This document shows positions 1 to 8,570 of a DNA stretch of 60,231 nucleotides, in pieces. The stretch's first letter is position 1. Every line of letters starts with the position of its first letter. This DNA comes from Gammaproteobacteria bacterium. Its GTDB lineage: Bacteria; Pseudomonadota; Gammaproteobacteria; Steroidobacterales; Steroidobacteraceae. The notes below the pieces were generated by a model, which did not search any database, was not told where the DNA came from, and saw nothing but the letters and a program-made list of their open reading frames with translations. Both the position numbers and the translations under genes were made by a program. Location: assembly GCA_003164785.1 (NCBI GenBank), contig PLUE01000060.1, positions 1 to 60,231 of the forward strand, written 5' to 3'.

Positions 1-281
1 GCGATTCCGACGACCTGCCAGGGGTTGTTGCGCACGTAGGTGTCGGTGGTCTTGGTGGCCTGGCGGGCTTGAGTGCGGACTTGCGATGCACCATCGGCCA
101 GCGCACTTTTCGCGGCGGCAAGGGCTATCTTGACCTTGGCTTTGACACGGGCGATTTCCGGCGTATCGACATCCTTCAGCGCGTGAGCCAGATCCTCGAC
201 GTTCTCGATGAAGCTGTTGATTTGCCCAGTCGCGTAATCTTTCACCTTGCAGGCGGTGCCGTTGTCTAAGAGCGATTCCAT
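1..281 (-). CDS. DUF883 (ElaB/YqjD-type) protein, 3' end cut by window edge
   Basis: Read from the complement, the frame opens at ATG 281 with GGAG about 7 nt upstream and runs off the window at base 1. The protein begins MESLLDNGTACKVKDY, continues with a long charged amphipathic helix rich in Ala, Lys and Glu, and ends in view with the motif YVRNNPWQVVGI. The RNNPW motif just before a C-terminal membrane anchor is the hallmark of the DUF883 / ElaB-YqjD family, inner-membrane-anchored proteins that bind stationary-phase ribosomes in E. coli. The anchor itself lies outside the window. Family call is confident; a ribosome-binding role here is inferred. Confidence 0.85.
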   Translation of the reverse strand, partial: MESLLDNGTACKVKDYATGQINSFIENVEDLAHALKDVDTPEIARVKAKVKIALAAAKSALADGASQVRTQARQATKTTDTYVRNNPWQVVGI

Positions 282-315
282 GGAGTTCTCCGGAGTAATG
301 TAATAAAAGGCGGCT

Positions 316-480
316 TTAGACGCGCCGACCCATGCTCATCAGGAAACTGACGACTGCACCGATCAGAAACACGACAAAGAGAACCTTGGCGATACCGGCG
401 GCGCCCACGGCAATGCCGCCGAAACCAAAAAACGCTGCGATCAGCGCGATGATGAAAAACACGACAGCATAATGAAGCAT
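316..480 (-). CDS. DUF1328 (YtjA-type) small membrane protein
   Basis: A 54-residue frame starting [20 protein letters not shown] and ending SMGRRV. It has two hydrophobic segments, roughly residues 3-24 and 30-50, separated by a Gly/Ala-rich turn ([14 protein letters not shown]). This length and the GFGG..AAGIAK core are typical of the DUF1328 family of two-span inner-membrane proteins. The function is unknown; the genes are often found with other stress-related small envelope genes. The DUF883 gene follows 34 bp downstream on the same strand, so the two may be co-transcribed. Confidence 0.88.
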   Translation of the reverse strand: MLHYAVVFFIIALIAAFFGFGGIAVGAAGIAKVLFVVFLIGAVVSFLMSMGRRV

Positions 481-612
481 GGGTCACCTATCCTGTGAGT
501 TGGGGCGGCTCAACGTGCGGGTGAAGTTTGCGCGGCCGCGCGCGTGCCCGCAGTCGGTGGACCGCCGGGTGGAGCGTAGGATATGGCCCACGCGCGGGCG
601 CAGGCCTCGTGC

Positions 613-1476
613 TTACAGATACAGGCGGCCCCGTTCGAGCGCGGCTTCGAGCGTGTTTCTCATGAGCATCGCGACCGTCATCGGTCCAACGCCGCCGGGC
701 ACGGGAGTTATCCAGGCCGCGCGTTTCGCGGCGCCCTCGAATTCGACATCGCCGCAAAATTTGCCGTCGTCATTGCGGTTGATGCCGACGTCGATCACCA
801 CGCTGCCGGGCTTGATCCACTCGCCGCGGATGATGCCGGGGCGTCCGACAGCCACCACGAGAATGTCGGCGCTCTGGACGAAGGGAGCCAAATCTCCCGT
901 GAACCGGTGACACACCGTGACGGTTCCCCCCATCAGCAGCAATTCCAGCGCCATCGGACGGCCGACGATGTTGGATGCGCCCACCACCACGCAATGCCTG
1001 CCCTTGGGGGACACGCCAACGTGCTCGATGAGCTTGGTGACGCCGAAGGGCGTGCACGGCCGAATCAGCGGCACGCGTAGGGCCAGTCGACCGACGTTGT
1101 ACGGATGGAAGCCGTCCACGTCCTTGGTGGGGTCGATTTTTTCGATGATGGCGCTTTGCTCGATATGCTGGGGCAACGGGAGTTGCACGAGGATGCCGTC
1201 GATCTGCGGATCGCGGTTCAGCGCTTCGATCAGCTGGATGAGCTCCTGCTGCGTGGTCGAGTAGGGCAAATCGTGCGCCACCGACAGGATCCCGGAGTCG
1301 GCACAGGCGCGCCGCTTGTTGCGGACGTAGACACCCGATGCGGGGTTGTCGCCGACCATGACCACCGCCAGGCCCGGGCGCCGCAGCCCGCGCGCCGTCA
1401 TGTCATCGACCTGGGAGGAGATTTCAGCTTTTATCTTTGCTGCAAGAGCTTTGCCGTCAATGAGTTGCGCGGTCAT
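613..1476 (-). CDS. folD: Bifunctional methylenetetrahydrofolate dehydrogenase / methenyltetrahydrofolate cyclohydrolase
   Basis: FolD interconverts 5,10-methylene-, 5,10-methenyl- and 10-formyl-tetrahydrofolate in the cytosol, using NADP. The protein from [15 protein letters not shown] is 287 residues, the normal family length. Visible motifs are the catalytic lysine region YVRNKRRAC (Lys54), the substrate-loop VQLPLPQH, the nucleotide-binding [11 protein letters not shown] and the C-terminal [10 protein letters not shown] signature. An upstream in-frame start would add 33 residues without family similarity, so ATG 1476 is preferred. It is divergent from the flavodoxin-like gene at 1608. Confidence 0.97.
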   Translation of the reverse strand: MTAQLIDGKALAAKIKAEISSQVDDMTARGLRRPGLAVVMVGDNPASGVYVRNKRRACADSGILSVAHDLPYSTTQQELIQLIEALNRDPQIDGILVQLPLPQHIEQSAIIEKIDPTKDVDGFHPYNVGRLALRVPLIRPCTPFGVTKLIEHVGVSPKGRHCVVVGASNIVGRPMALELLLMGGTVTVCHRFTGDLAPFVQSADILVVAVGRPGIIRGEWIKPGSVVIDVGINRNDDGKFCGDVEFEGAAKRAAWITPVPGGVGPMTVAMLMRNTLEAALERGRLYL

Positions 1477-1607
1477 CGTGAACCTTTTGAATGTTCCGGG
1501 AGCGGCGAATGGTCGCACAATCTGCGTCACTTGGGGCGCCACGCGCTGCCTGTGCGGGCGGATTCTCCGCGACACCCACGATCGCCTTTCGGTTACCGTG
1601 CGTGCTC

Positions 1608-2099
1608 ATGAAAACCTTGCTCATCGTGTACCACTCCATGACGGGCGGAACGCTGCAAATGGCGCAGGCAGCGGCGCGCGGCGCCCGTGGCGAGCCGTCG
1701 GTGCGCATCTCGTTGCGCAATGCCGGCGAGGCCGGCGCGGCGGACCTCCTGGAGGCCAGTGGCTATATTTTCGCAAGCCCCGAGAATCTCGCGGCCATGT
1801 CGGGCCGCATGAAGGACTTTTTCGATCGGACCTACTATGCGGCGCTGGACCGGCTCAATGGCCGACCGTACGCGACGTTGATCTGTGCGGGCAGCGACGG
1901 ACATAGCGCCGCGCTACAAATCGAGCGCATCGCGACAGGCTGGAGACTGAAGGCCATCGCGGCGCCGCTCATCATCTGCATGCACGCGCAGACCCCCGAG
2001 GAGATCCTGCGGTCGAAGCAGGTGCCGGAGCCAGCGCTGAGACAATGCGAAGAATTGGGTGCGACCCTGGCGGCGGGGCTGGAGTTGGGTGTGTTCTGA
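1608..2099 (+). CDS. Flavodoxin-like NAD(P)H oxidoreductase
   Basis: A 163-residue protein beginning MKTLLIVYHSMTGGT. The pattern beta strand followed by SMTGGT is the FMN-phosphate-binding loop of flavodoxin-like proteins. The later ASPENLAAMSGRMKDFFDRTYY region matches the WrbA/flavodoxin-like NADPH-dependent FMN reductase fold, where the loop after the third strand covers the flavin. It probably binds FMN and acts as a small soluble oxidoreductase; the electron acceptor cannot be told from sequence. ATG 1608 is chosen because residues encoded upstream in the open frame overlap the folD leader and lack family features. Confidence 0.75.
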   Translation: MKTLLIVYHSMTGGTLQMAQAAARGARGEPSVRISLRNAGEAGAADLLEASGYIFASPENLAAMSGRMKDFFDRTYYAALDRLNGRPYATLICAGSDGHSAALQIERIATGWRLKAIAAPLIICMHAQTPEEILRSKQVPEPALRQCEELGATLAAGLELGVF

Positions 2100-2100
2100 C

Positions 2101-2262
2101 TCAGTGTTTGCGCAACGCCACCGCCCCCTTGGCGTAGAGCCAGAGGAGGGTCGCAATCACGCTGCCGCCGGGCAATTGCAGGATTTCTGGATCGACCTGG
2201 GCGCCGACATTCTGTATCCGCACCGCGATGCGCGCGGCATAGGATTCTATTTGTTCGATCAT
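2101..2262 (-). CDS. Small hypothetical protein, possibly membrane-associated
   Basis: A 53-residue frame starting MIEQIESYAARIAVR and ending AKGAVALRKH. GGAG lies 6 nt before ATG 2262, and a second ATG directly precedes it. The middle (PGGSVIATLLWLYAKGAVAL) is one moderately hydrophobic helix. The stop codon begins 2 bp after the stop of the convergent flavodoxin-like gene. The strong ribosome site argues that it is real. I do not recognise the family, and no function is proposed. Confidence 0.5.
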   Translation of the reverse strand: MIEQIESYAARIAVRIQNVGAQVDPEILQLPGGSVIATLLWLYAKGAVALRKH

Positions 2263-2316
2263 CATCTTCTCCGATGCCCAAACAACTGATGCCTGGGCAA
2301 TCGATGTACTAAAAAA

Positions 2317-2793
2317 TTAAACGTTCGCGAGCATCCGCTTAAGCACCTTTTCAACCTCTCGAACCTGTACTTCGGTGACGTGTTCGAGCAGTCGGCACAT
2401 CACACGATCGAGACACGCTTCCATCTTCGGGAATGCTGCCTTGCCGGCCGCCGTCACTTCGAGCGCCACCGAGCGGCGGGTGTGTGGCAACGCCACGCGC
2501 CGGATCAGGCTCTTCATCTCCAACCGGTCGATCATTCGGCTCATGGCGCCGCGGTCGTAATCCATCGTCTTGCAAAGCTCGCACGCGGCCTGCGATCCGT
2601 TCATGAGGACGTTTCTCAAGATCGCGAATTGCGCCGCCGTGATCTCGAGCGCCGCGACCTCCGGGTCGCCCAGAAACTCCGCGTCCAAGCCAGAAATGAT
2701 GGCAAGCCGGACTTGACCTATCAGTGGCGCGAGATCCGCGTGTCCTTCGACATGGGAGTCGTGAGATTCCTTGCTGCTGACTAGCGCTCGCAT
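2317..2793 (-). CDS. MarR-family transcriptional regulator
   Basis: A winged-helix regulator of 158 residues. The helix-turn-helix region contains ITAAQFAILRNV and the recognition helix DYDRGAMSRMIDRL. The wing holds the basic HTRRSVALEVTAAGK segment usual in MarR proteins, and a C-terminal dimerisation helix follows. The open frame extends to 2829, but that would place the start inside a near-consensus promoter (2801-2829). ATG 2793 lies 7 nt after the -10 box, so the message may be leaderless. The palindrome in the promoter suggests autorepression. The ligand is unknown; the MarR call is secure. Confidence 0.88.
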   Translation of the reverse strand: MRALVSSKESHDSHVEGHADLAPLIGQVRLAIISGLDAEFLGDPEVAALEITAAQFAILRNVLMNGSQAACELCKTMDYDRGAMSRMIDRLEMKSLIRRVALPHTRRSVALEVTAAGKAAFPKMEACLDRVMCRLLEHVTEVQVREVEKVLKRMLANV

Positions 2794-2800
2794 GAGTAGA

Positions 2801-2829
2801 ATGATAGTTGCCTCGGCAACAATTGTCAA
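2801..2829 (-). promoter_or_regulatory. Sigma-70 promoter of the marR-type gene with operator palindrome in the spacer
   Basis: On the complement, TTGACA (2824-2829) and TATCAT (2801-2806) are separated by exactly 17 bp. The spacer contains GTTGCC-GA-GGCAAC (2807-2820), a perfect 6-bp inverted repeat placed where a dimeric repressor would block RNA polymerase. The start codon at 2793 follows the -10 box by 7 nt, predicting a leaderless or nearly leaderless transcript. Confidence 0.75.
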
Positions 2830-3052
2830 GGCAGGCAGCTCCCATGCGGCAGGTTACGGGAGGGCGTGTCAGCCGTATGAGGACACGTAAAGGCGGCCAA
2901 TGGCCCGGGCGATGGGCGGCTGCACCGAGCATTTTGAGGCATGGCTATACATAATCTCGGCGTGGTTTGGCGTGTGAGTCGGGCCGCGCATGCCCCGGCA
3001 TCGGCCGAGCCGGGTTCGTTCGACCGGGGCTCGATCGAGCGGCGCGCAATTG

Positions 3053-5665
3053 CTACGGCGCGGGCGGCGCCGGAGGAGTCGCCGACGCCGGGGCAGCCGC
3101 TGGAGGCTGCGCACTTGGCGGCAATCCCGTAGCGGGCGCCCCCACCGGGGACGCCGCCGGCGCGGCAGGCGGTACCGGCGGGACAGTCGGGTCGCTGGCG
3201 GCGGAATGCCGTATGTCGGCCCGATCGTTGGCGTCCGCGCTGACGGGGAGCTGCTGTGCGCTCAAGGTCGTCGGGTTGACCACTTGTGGATCGTCCCTCA
3301 GCTTGATGAACAACGGCCCCGTCGTCGGATGCGGGACGGGCAGGGCTCCGCCCAGAAATCCGTCGGGCACGATCACGGGATGACTGAATCGCGGGTCGTC
3401 GGAGACCGAGTGCAGCAGGAACAAGTTGGTGCCGATCAATTTGCAGGCGAGCTCCGCCGTCGGCGGACACTTGAGCTCCTGCAGCACGGGCAGTCGCACC
3501 AGATTGGCGAGAGGCTGCCAATCGCTCGTGACGCCCTTGATATTCACGCGAAATTTCAATGGGCCGAACGTCGACATGCCGAAGGCCTTGGCGGGAATCA
3601 GCGTTGCCACGGCTACCTGAGCATTTTCCAGGGTGAGGCCGCCGTTGGCCACGTTCAACGTCGTGGCCGTGGACTCGTCGCCGGTGGCCACGTCGATGCT
3701 TTCGTCATGCGCAAAGGACACGGGGACGACGCTACGCAGGGAGAACTTCAACGTGGCATCCTGAGGCAGTTCGCTGGCGTCGACGAGCTGGATGTTGCTT
3801 TCGTTTGCCGCGGTTGCAAGCTGCACATATTTTCCGAGCAGGCTGACCCGCGGGCGCGGTGCTTCCACCGACGCCGTCAGCGGCACCGATCGCCCATCTT
3901 GCAGCACGACCTTGGCGCCAACCTGGTGTTCAGGCTTCAGGGCGGCCGCGGCCGTCGCATCCTCGGCCATCATCGGCAGCTCATCAGTGCCACCGCGCGT
4001 CGACAGGTCGCCGGGCACGAACACGACGTTCTTGAGGGTGAGGCTCGCGACCTCGTCGAGCCGGCTGCCCTTCAACGTACCCTGGCTTTCGCCGGCATGC
4101 ATGGAGAAGCCGTCGAACCGGCCCGCTTCGGCAAACAACTGCAGCGGCACGGGCTGCGGATCCGGCACGCCGTATTGAGTGACCATCAGCGTCAAGGCGC
4201 CGGGCTGCGCTTCCTGAAGCGGAAGTTTGATCTCCACTTCGTTGGCTTTCACCGGCTTCCAGTCCGCCTTCAACTCCTTGCCGGCAGGATCCCTCAACAT
4301 GATGCTGTCGACGCAGCTGACGTTGTCCGCGTGCAGGTGCACGGTGTCCTGGCGTCCGACGATGAGCGATGCTTCGTCGCCGGTCGCCAGCTCCCATGAG
4401 CGCGTATGAGCGTTCATGAGTCGAAAGCGCGGACCCTCATAGGGATCGAATCCCCAATAGCCGTGCAGGGATGCTTGAACACTGTCGCCGAGCACGATCG
4501 CACCAAGTCCCGACGTATCGACGACGTAACCCCCCTGCGTCGGGTCGGCGGTTGCCGGCAACTCCAAGGTCTTGCCGTCCGTACCCGTCAGGCTGAGCGT
4601 GACGTCGTGGGCGAAGCCGGTGGCGAAGACCAGGGGCGCGCCCTCGACCGGCAACACCAGCGCGGTGCGCCGCGCACAATAAATCTCCTTCGGATCCACG
4701 GCGTGCAAGGGTGGCAGCTGGGCTTGTTCGACCGCCGGCAGTGCGGTCACCAGGACCGACTTCGGATCATGAAAGGACGGAGCGGTGTTCAACGTCAAGG
4801 CGAGCCGCTCGCCGCGTTCGGAAAGCAACGCCGGGATGTATTGATATTGGGCCGTGCCGAACGATTCGAAGATGCGCGCGATGTCCAGCACCGACGCGAT
4901 GTAGGGACTGTAATACCCATAACTCAGTTGCGGCGTGTAGCTGGCCTCCATGGCCAGGTCGCTGCCCGGGCCGGACGTCAATGCCTCGACGATCGATGTG
5001 CTGTGCCCATCGTTCAGGATCAGCGACTCCTGTCCCATGGATAGACATGGCGCCTGCAGTTCCGGCAGCCTGTCCAAGCATTTCTCGTCCACCTTGATGG
5101 CGAGGCTGCGCGCGATCAGCGGCGTCACCTGGGCGAGCTTCAGCGGATCGGCTGCATTCGACGCGCGTATCGTCGCGAGATATCGTTCCAGCCGGGATCG
5201 GTCGAGCGCGGCCTGATTCAGATCCTGCGATGTGCGGACGAAGGCGCCCGGCCGGCCGCGCACGGCGCTCACCAGCGTCTTGAAATCACCGCCCGTCTCC
5301 GGCGCCAGGAATATCAGCACTTGCTGCGCATCCGCGGGCACCGTGACCGTCAAGCCGTCGGTGGCGCACTTTCCCTTCCAGGTCTTGCACGGAAAGAACC
5401 AACTCTCCGGCGGCGGGTTGGTCGCGCCGCGCAAAAAGGCGGCCACCAGCAGGTAGTGAGCGGATTGACTCGGGGGCAGATCCGCCTTGAGCCAGATGCG
5501 GTCACCCGCGGCGAGATTGGGGACCTCCGACGCCGGCAACGTGATTGCGCCGCGCGAGATCTTGACGTCCAGAACGGGGCCGGCCAGGTCGAACGGCGCA
5601 GGCACGGCGTGAGCGGCGACCGCCAGCAAGGTCGCTGCCAGAAACAATGTGTAACGGGAAATCAT
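3053..5665 (-). CDS. Large secreted protein of unknown function with Pro/Ala-rich C-terminus
   Basis: An 870-residue protein with a clear Sec signal peptide (MISRYTLFLAATLLAVAAHA, cleavage likely after AHA). The mature part is mostly beta-rich, with short runs typical of Ig-like or carbohydrate-binding folds, and scattered cysteines (FFPCKTW, KCATDG, EIYCARR, NVSCVDS, ELKCPPTAELACK) that could form periplasmic disulfides. The last 55 or so residues are a low-complexity Pro/Ala tail. I recognise no catalytic motif and no family. It stands alone, divergent from glcDEF. It is probably periplasmic or surface-exposed; the role is unknown. Confidence 0.8.
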   Translation of the reverse strand: MISRYTLFLAATLLAVAAHAVPAPFDLAGPVLDVKISRGAITLPASEVPNLAAGDRIWLKADLPPSQSAHYLLVAAFLRGATNPPPESWFFPCKTWKGKCATDGLTVTVPADAQQVLIFLAPETGGDFKTLVSAVRGRPGAFVRTSQDLNQAALDRSRLERYLATIRASNAADPLKLAQVTPLIARSLAIKVDEKCLDRLPELQAPCLSMGQESLILNDGHSTSIVEALTSGPGSDLAMEASYTPQLSYGYYSPYIASVLDIARIFESFGTAQYQYIPALLSERGERLALTLNTAPSFHDPKSVLVTALPAVEQAQLPPLHAVDPKEIYCARRTALVLPVEGAPLVFATGFAHDVTLSLTGTDGKTLELPATADPTQGGYVVDTSGLGAIVLGDSVQASLHGYWGFDPYEGPRFRLMNAHTRSWELATGDEASLIVGRQDTVHLHADNVSCVDSIMLRDPAGKELKADWKPVKANEVEIKLPLQEAQPGALTLMVTQYGVPDPQPVPLQLFAEAGRFDGFSMHAGESQGTLKGSRLDEVASLTLKNVVFVPGDLSTRGGTDELPMMAEDATAAAALKPEHQVGAKVVLQDGRSVPLTASVEAPRPRVSLLGKYVQLATAANESNIQLVDASELPQDATLKFSLRSVVPVSFAHDESIDVATGDESTATTLNVANGGLTLENAQVAVATLIPAKAFGMSTFGPLKFRVNIKGVTSDWQPLANLVRLPVLQELKCPPTAELACKLIGTNLFLLHSVSDDPRFSHPVIVPDGFLGGALPVPHPTTGPLFIKLRDDPQVVNPTTLSAQQLPVSADANDRADIRHSAASDPTVPPVPPAAPAASPVGAPATGLPPSAQPPAAAPASATPPAPPAP

Positions 5666-5981
5666 GGCAGTGTTGTAAACCTCGGACCCAGCGGCGAGAG
5701 ATGGGAGTGTCGCTCATCGGCCAAGTTCGTGCCGTCGACTGGGTCGTTTATGAAAGAAGTTTCATCTTGCGGGCAACGGCCCCGCGGTATTCGATGCGCC
5801 GGCGCGGGAAACGCTCGTGCGGGGGCCTCACACGAGGCGTGGATTCAGCGTGTAGGTTCCCGAGACGGAGGATTCCGCGAGGATGTGGCCCATCTTGCCA
5901 CACGGCGGTGCGAGGGGAGCGCCACCCAGCGGAATGAGCACCGCACGGCGCCGGGTGTGGATTTTCCTCTATCATGGAGGC
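5666..5981. other. Intergenic region between divergent secreted-protein and glcD genes
   Basis: 316 bp that should hold promoters for both directions. I see no convincing -35/-10 pair or operator. On the complement a short frame ending around 5829 reads SGTYTLNPRLV then stop, which might be the tail of a lost gene, but it is too short to assign. Confidence 0.4.
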
Positions 5982-7469
5982 ATGAACCACGTTCCATTTC
6001 CGGCCGACAGGGCGGTGCGCCAGGCATCGGTCTTGCACGCGCTCGCGGCCGTCCTGCCGGCCGATTGCCTCTTGTCGCGTACCGAGGACACGCATGCGTA
6101 TGAGTGCGATGGTCTGACCGCCTACCGGCAAACTCCGCTGGTCGTGGCACTGCCGGCGACGGAAGCGCAGGTGGCGGGCGTCCTCAAGGCCTGCCATGGT
6201 CTCGGCGTGCCCATCGTCGCGCGCGGCGCCGGCACGGGGCTGTCCGGCGGCGCGCTGCCCCACTCGATGGGAGTCACCCTGTCGCTCGCGAAATTCAACG
6301 CCATCGTCGCCGTGGACCCGAATGCGCGCACAGCCACCGTACAATGCGGGGTGCGCAACCTCGCCATCAGCGAAGCGGCGGCGCCCCATGGTCTGTACTA
6401 CGCGCCGGATCCGTCGAGTCAAATCGCGTGCACCATCGGCGGCAACGTGGCGGAGAATTCCGGTGGTGTGCATTGCTTGAAATACGGCCTGACGTTGCAC
6501 AACGTCATGCGCGTGCGCGGCTTCACCGCCGCGGGCGAGGAACTCGAATTCGGTTCGCACGCGCTCGATGCCGCCGGACTCGATCTGTTGCCGTTGATCG
6601 TGGGCAGCGAAGGCATGTTGACGGTCATCATGGAGGTGACGGTCCGGCTGCTGCCGCGCCCGGCCGTGGCGCGCTGCCTCATGGCGAGCTTCCCGAGCGT
6701 GGAATCCGCCGGTGCGGCGGTCGCGGCGGTGATCGCGAACGGCATCATTCCCGCCGGACTGGAATTGATGGACAAGCGGATGACCGCGGCGGCGGAGGAT
6801 TTCGTGCACGCCGGCTACGATCTCGACGCGGCGGCGATTCTCTTGTGCGAGAGCGATGGCACCGCGGAGGAAGTCGCCGAGGAAATCGAACGTGCGGTCG
6901 CGGTTCTGGAGGCGAATGGCGCCACGCAAATCGAAATCAGCCGCGATGAGAAGCAGAGGCTGAAATTCTGGAGCGGCCGCAAGAACGCGTTTCCCGCATC
7001 GGGACGAATGAGCCCGGATTATATGTGCATGGACTCGACCATCCCGCGCAAGCGGCTCGCCGAAATGCTGCGGGCCATCGAGTCCATGGAGGGCAAGTAT
7101 GCCCTGCGTTGCGTGAACGTCTTTCATGCGGGTGATGGGAATCTGCATCCGTTGATCCTGTTCGATGCCAACGATCCGGACGAGTTGCATCGCTGCGAAT
7201 TGTTCGGCGCGGAGATCTTGGAGACCAGCATCATGCTCGGGGGCACGGTCACCGGCGAACACGGCGTGGGAGTGGAGAAGCTCAATTCGATGTGTGTTCA
7301 GTTTTCCACGGCGGAGCGGGAGCACATGTTGGCGGTCAAGCATGCGTTCGATCCCGCCGGATTGCTCAATCCTGGGAAGGTCATTCCGACCCTGCAGCGC
7401 TGCGCCGAGTACGGCAGGATGCACGTGCATCGCGGTCAGCTCGCCTTTCCCGGGTTGCCCCGATTTTGA
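5982..7469 (+). CDS. glcD: Glycolate oxidase, FAD-linked subunit
   Basis: FAD-linked catalytic subunit of glycolate dehydrogenase, which oxidises glycolate to glyoxylate and passes electrons to GlcF. It is 495 residues, as usual. The PCMH-type FAD domain occupies the N-terminal half, with the diphosphate-binding GAGTGLSGGALP and the IGGNVAENSGG motif. The C-terminal half has the FAD-oxidase C domain with the NVFHAGDGNLHP motif and the tail GEHGVGVEK. GGAGG sits only 1 nt before ATG 5982, an unusually tight spacing, but no better start fits the family alignment. It overlaps glcE by 1 nt (TGATG). Confidence 0.93.
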   Translation: MNHVPFPADRAVRQASVLHALAAVLPADCLLSRTEDTHAYECDGLTAYRQTPLVVALPATEAQVAGVLKACHGLGVPIVARGAGTGLSGGALPHSMGVTLSLAKFNAIVAVDPNARTATVQCGVRNLAISEAAAPHGLYYAPDPSSQIACTIGGNVAENSGGVHCLKYGLTLHNVMRVRGFTAAGEELEFGSHALDAAGLDLLPLIVGSEGMLTVIMEVTVRLLPRPAVARCLMASFPSVESAGAAVAAVIANGIIPAGLELMDKRMTAAAEDFVHAGYDLDAAAILLCESDGTAEEVAEEIERAVAVLEANGATQIEISRDEKQRLKFWSGRKNAFPASGRMSPDYMCMDSTIPRKRLAEMLRAIESMEGKYALRCVNVFHAGDGNLHPLILFDANDPDELHRCELFGAEILETSIMLGGTVTGEHGVGVEKLNSMCVQFSTAEREHMLAVKHAFDPAGLLNPGKVIPTLQRCAEYGRMHVHRGQLAFPGLPRF

Positions 7470-8563
7470 TGAATGCTGCCAACGCGGCGCTGCGCCGATT
7501 GACCGATCAAGTGATTGCCGCCAGCGATTCCATGACGGCCCTCGACATTCGCGGTGGGTGCACGAAGGCGTTTTACGGCGGTGCCACACGCGGCGAACCG
7601 CTCGAGGCGGGCGACGTCCGTGGAATCACGAGTTACGAGCCGACCGAGTTGGTGATAACCGCTCTCGCCGGGACGCCGTTGGCCGAGCTCGAGGTGGCGC
7701 TTGCCGAGGGCGGCCAATGTCTGCCCTTCGAGCCGCCGCGCTTTGCGGCCGGTGGCACGGTCGGCGGCATGGTGGCGGCGGGGCTCTCCGGCCCCGCTCG
7801 TGCCAGCGTCGGTGCCGCACGTGACCATGTGTTGGGCATGACGGTGCTCAACGGACGCGGCGAGCTACTGACGTTTGGCGGTCAGGTCATGAAGAATGTC
7901 GCGGGATACGATGTGTCCCGTCTGTTTTGCGGATCGCTGGGCATACTGGGCGTCATTTGCGAGGTGTCGCTCAAGGTGATGCCAGTGGCTCCGGCTTGCG
8001 CGACGCTGACCTTCGAGATGGGCGAGGCGGCCGCGCTGGCGCAGCTCCATCGGTGGGCGGCCCTGCCTATGCCATTGAGCGCGAGCGCCTGGCACCGGGG
8101 TCGCCTCGTCGTCCGCCTGTCCGGCGCGCGGTCGGCGGTGAAGAGCGTCTACGAACGCTGGGGAGGTAGCCCACTCGATCCTGCGGCCGCGACGCTGTGG
8201 TGGGACTCCATACGCGATCATGGCCACGAGTTTTTTCACCTGACGCACGATCAGCTCGCGAGCGGCGAATGTCTGTGGCGATTGTCCTTGCCCGACACCG
8301 CGTCGCCGATCGAGATTCCAGGCGAGCAATTCGTGGAATGGGGGGGCGCGCAACGCTGGCTGCGCAGCGGCGCGCCCGCGAGCCAGATCAGGGCCGCGGC
8401 GGCCAAGGTCGGCGGGCATGCAACGCTGGTGCGCGCGGCCGATAAATCGCCCGGCGTATTCGCGGCACAGACGACGCCATTGATGGCCATCCATCGAAGG
8501 TTGAAGCAGTCATTCGATCCATCCGGGATTTTCAATCCCGGCCGATTGTATTCGGAGTTGTAG
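7469..8563 (+). CDS. glcE: Glycolate oxidase, FAD-binding subunit
   Basis: Second flavin subunit of glycolate dehydrogenase, 364 residues. It carries a shortened PCMH FAD-binding domain, with FAAGGTVGGMVAAGLSGP around residues 90-107 and GGQVMKNVAGYDVSRLF around 135-150, both conserved in GlcE. The tail FDPSGIFNPGRLY is the shared FAD-oxidase C-terminal signature. ATG 7469 is chosen because it overlaps the glcD stop by one base, the normal arrangement for a translationally coupled operon. The open frame upstream is glcD sequence in another phase. Confidence 0.92.
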   Translation: MNAANAALRRLTDQVIAASDSMTALDIRGGCTKAFYGGATRGEPLEAGDVRGITSYEPTELVITALAGTPLAELEVALAEGGQCLPFEPPRFAAGGTVGGMVAAGLSGPARASVGAARDHVLGMTVLNGRGELLTFGGQVMKNVAGYDVSRLFCGSLGILGVICEVSLKVMPVAPACATLTFEMGEAAALAQLHRWAALPMPLSASAWHRGRLVVRLSGARSAVKSVYERWGGSPLDPAAATLWWDSIRDHGHEFFHLTHDQLASGECLWRLSLPDTASPIEIPGEQFVEWGGAQRWLRSGAPASQIRAAAAKVGGHATLVRAADKSPGVFAAQTTPLMAIHRRLKQSFDPSGIFNPGRLYSEL

Positions 8564-8570
8564 CGCCGTC

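Noticed and set aside
5748..7589. 613-residue open frame on the minus strand opposite glcD
   Set aside because: It lies antisense to glcD, which has complete family motifs. The composition is Arg/His/Gln-rich without any domain, a usual shadow of GC-rich coding sequence.
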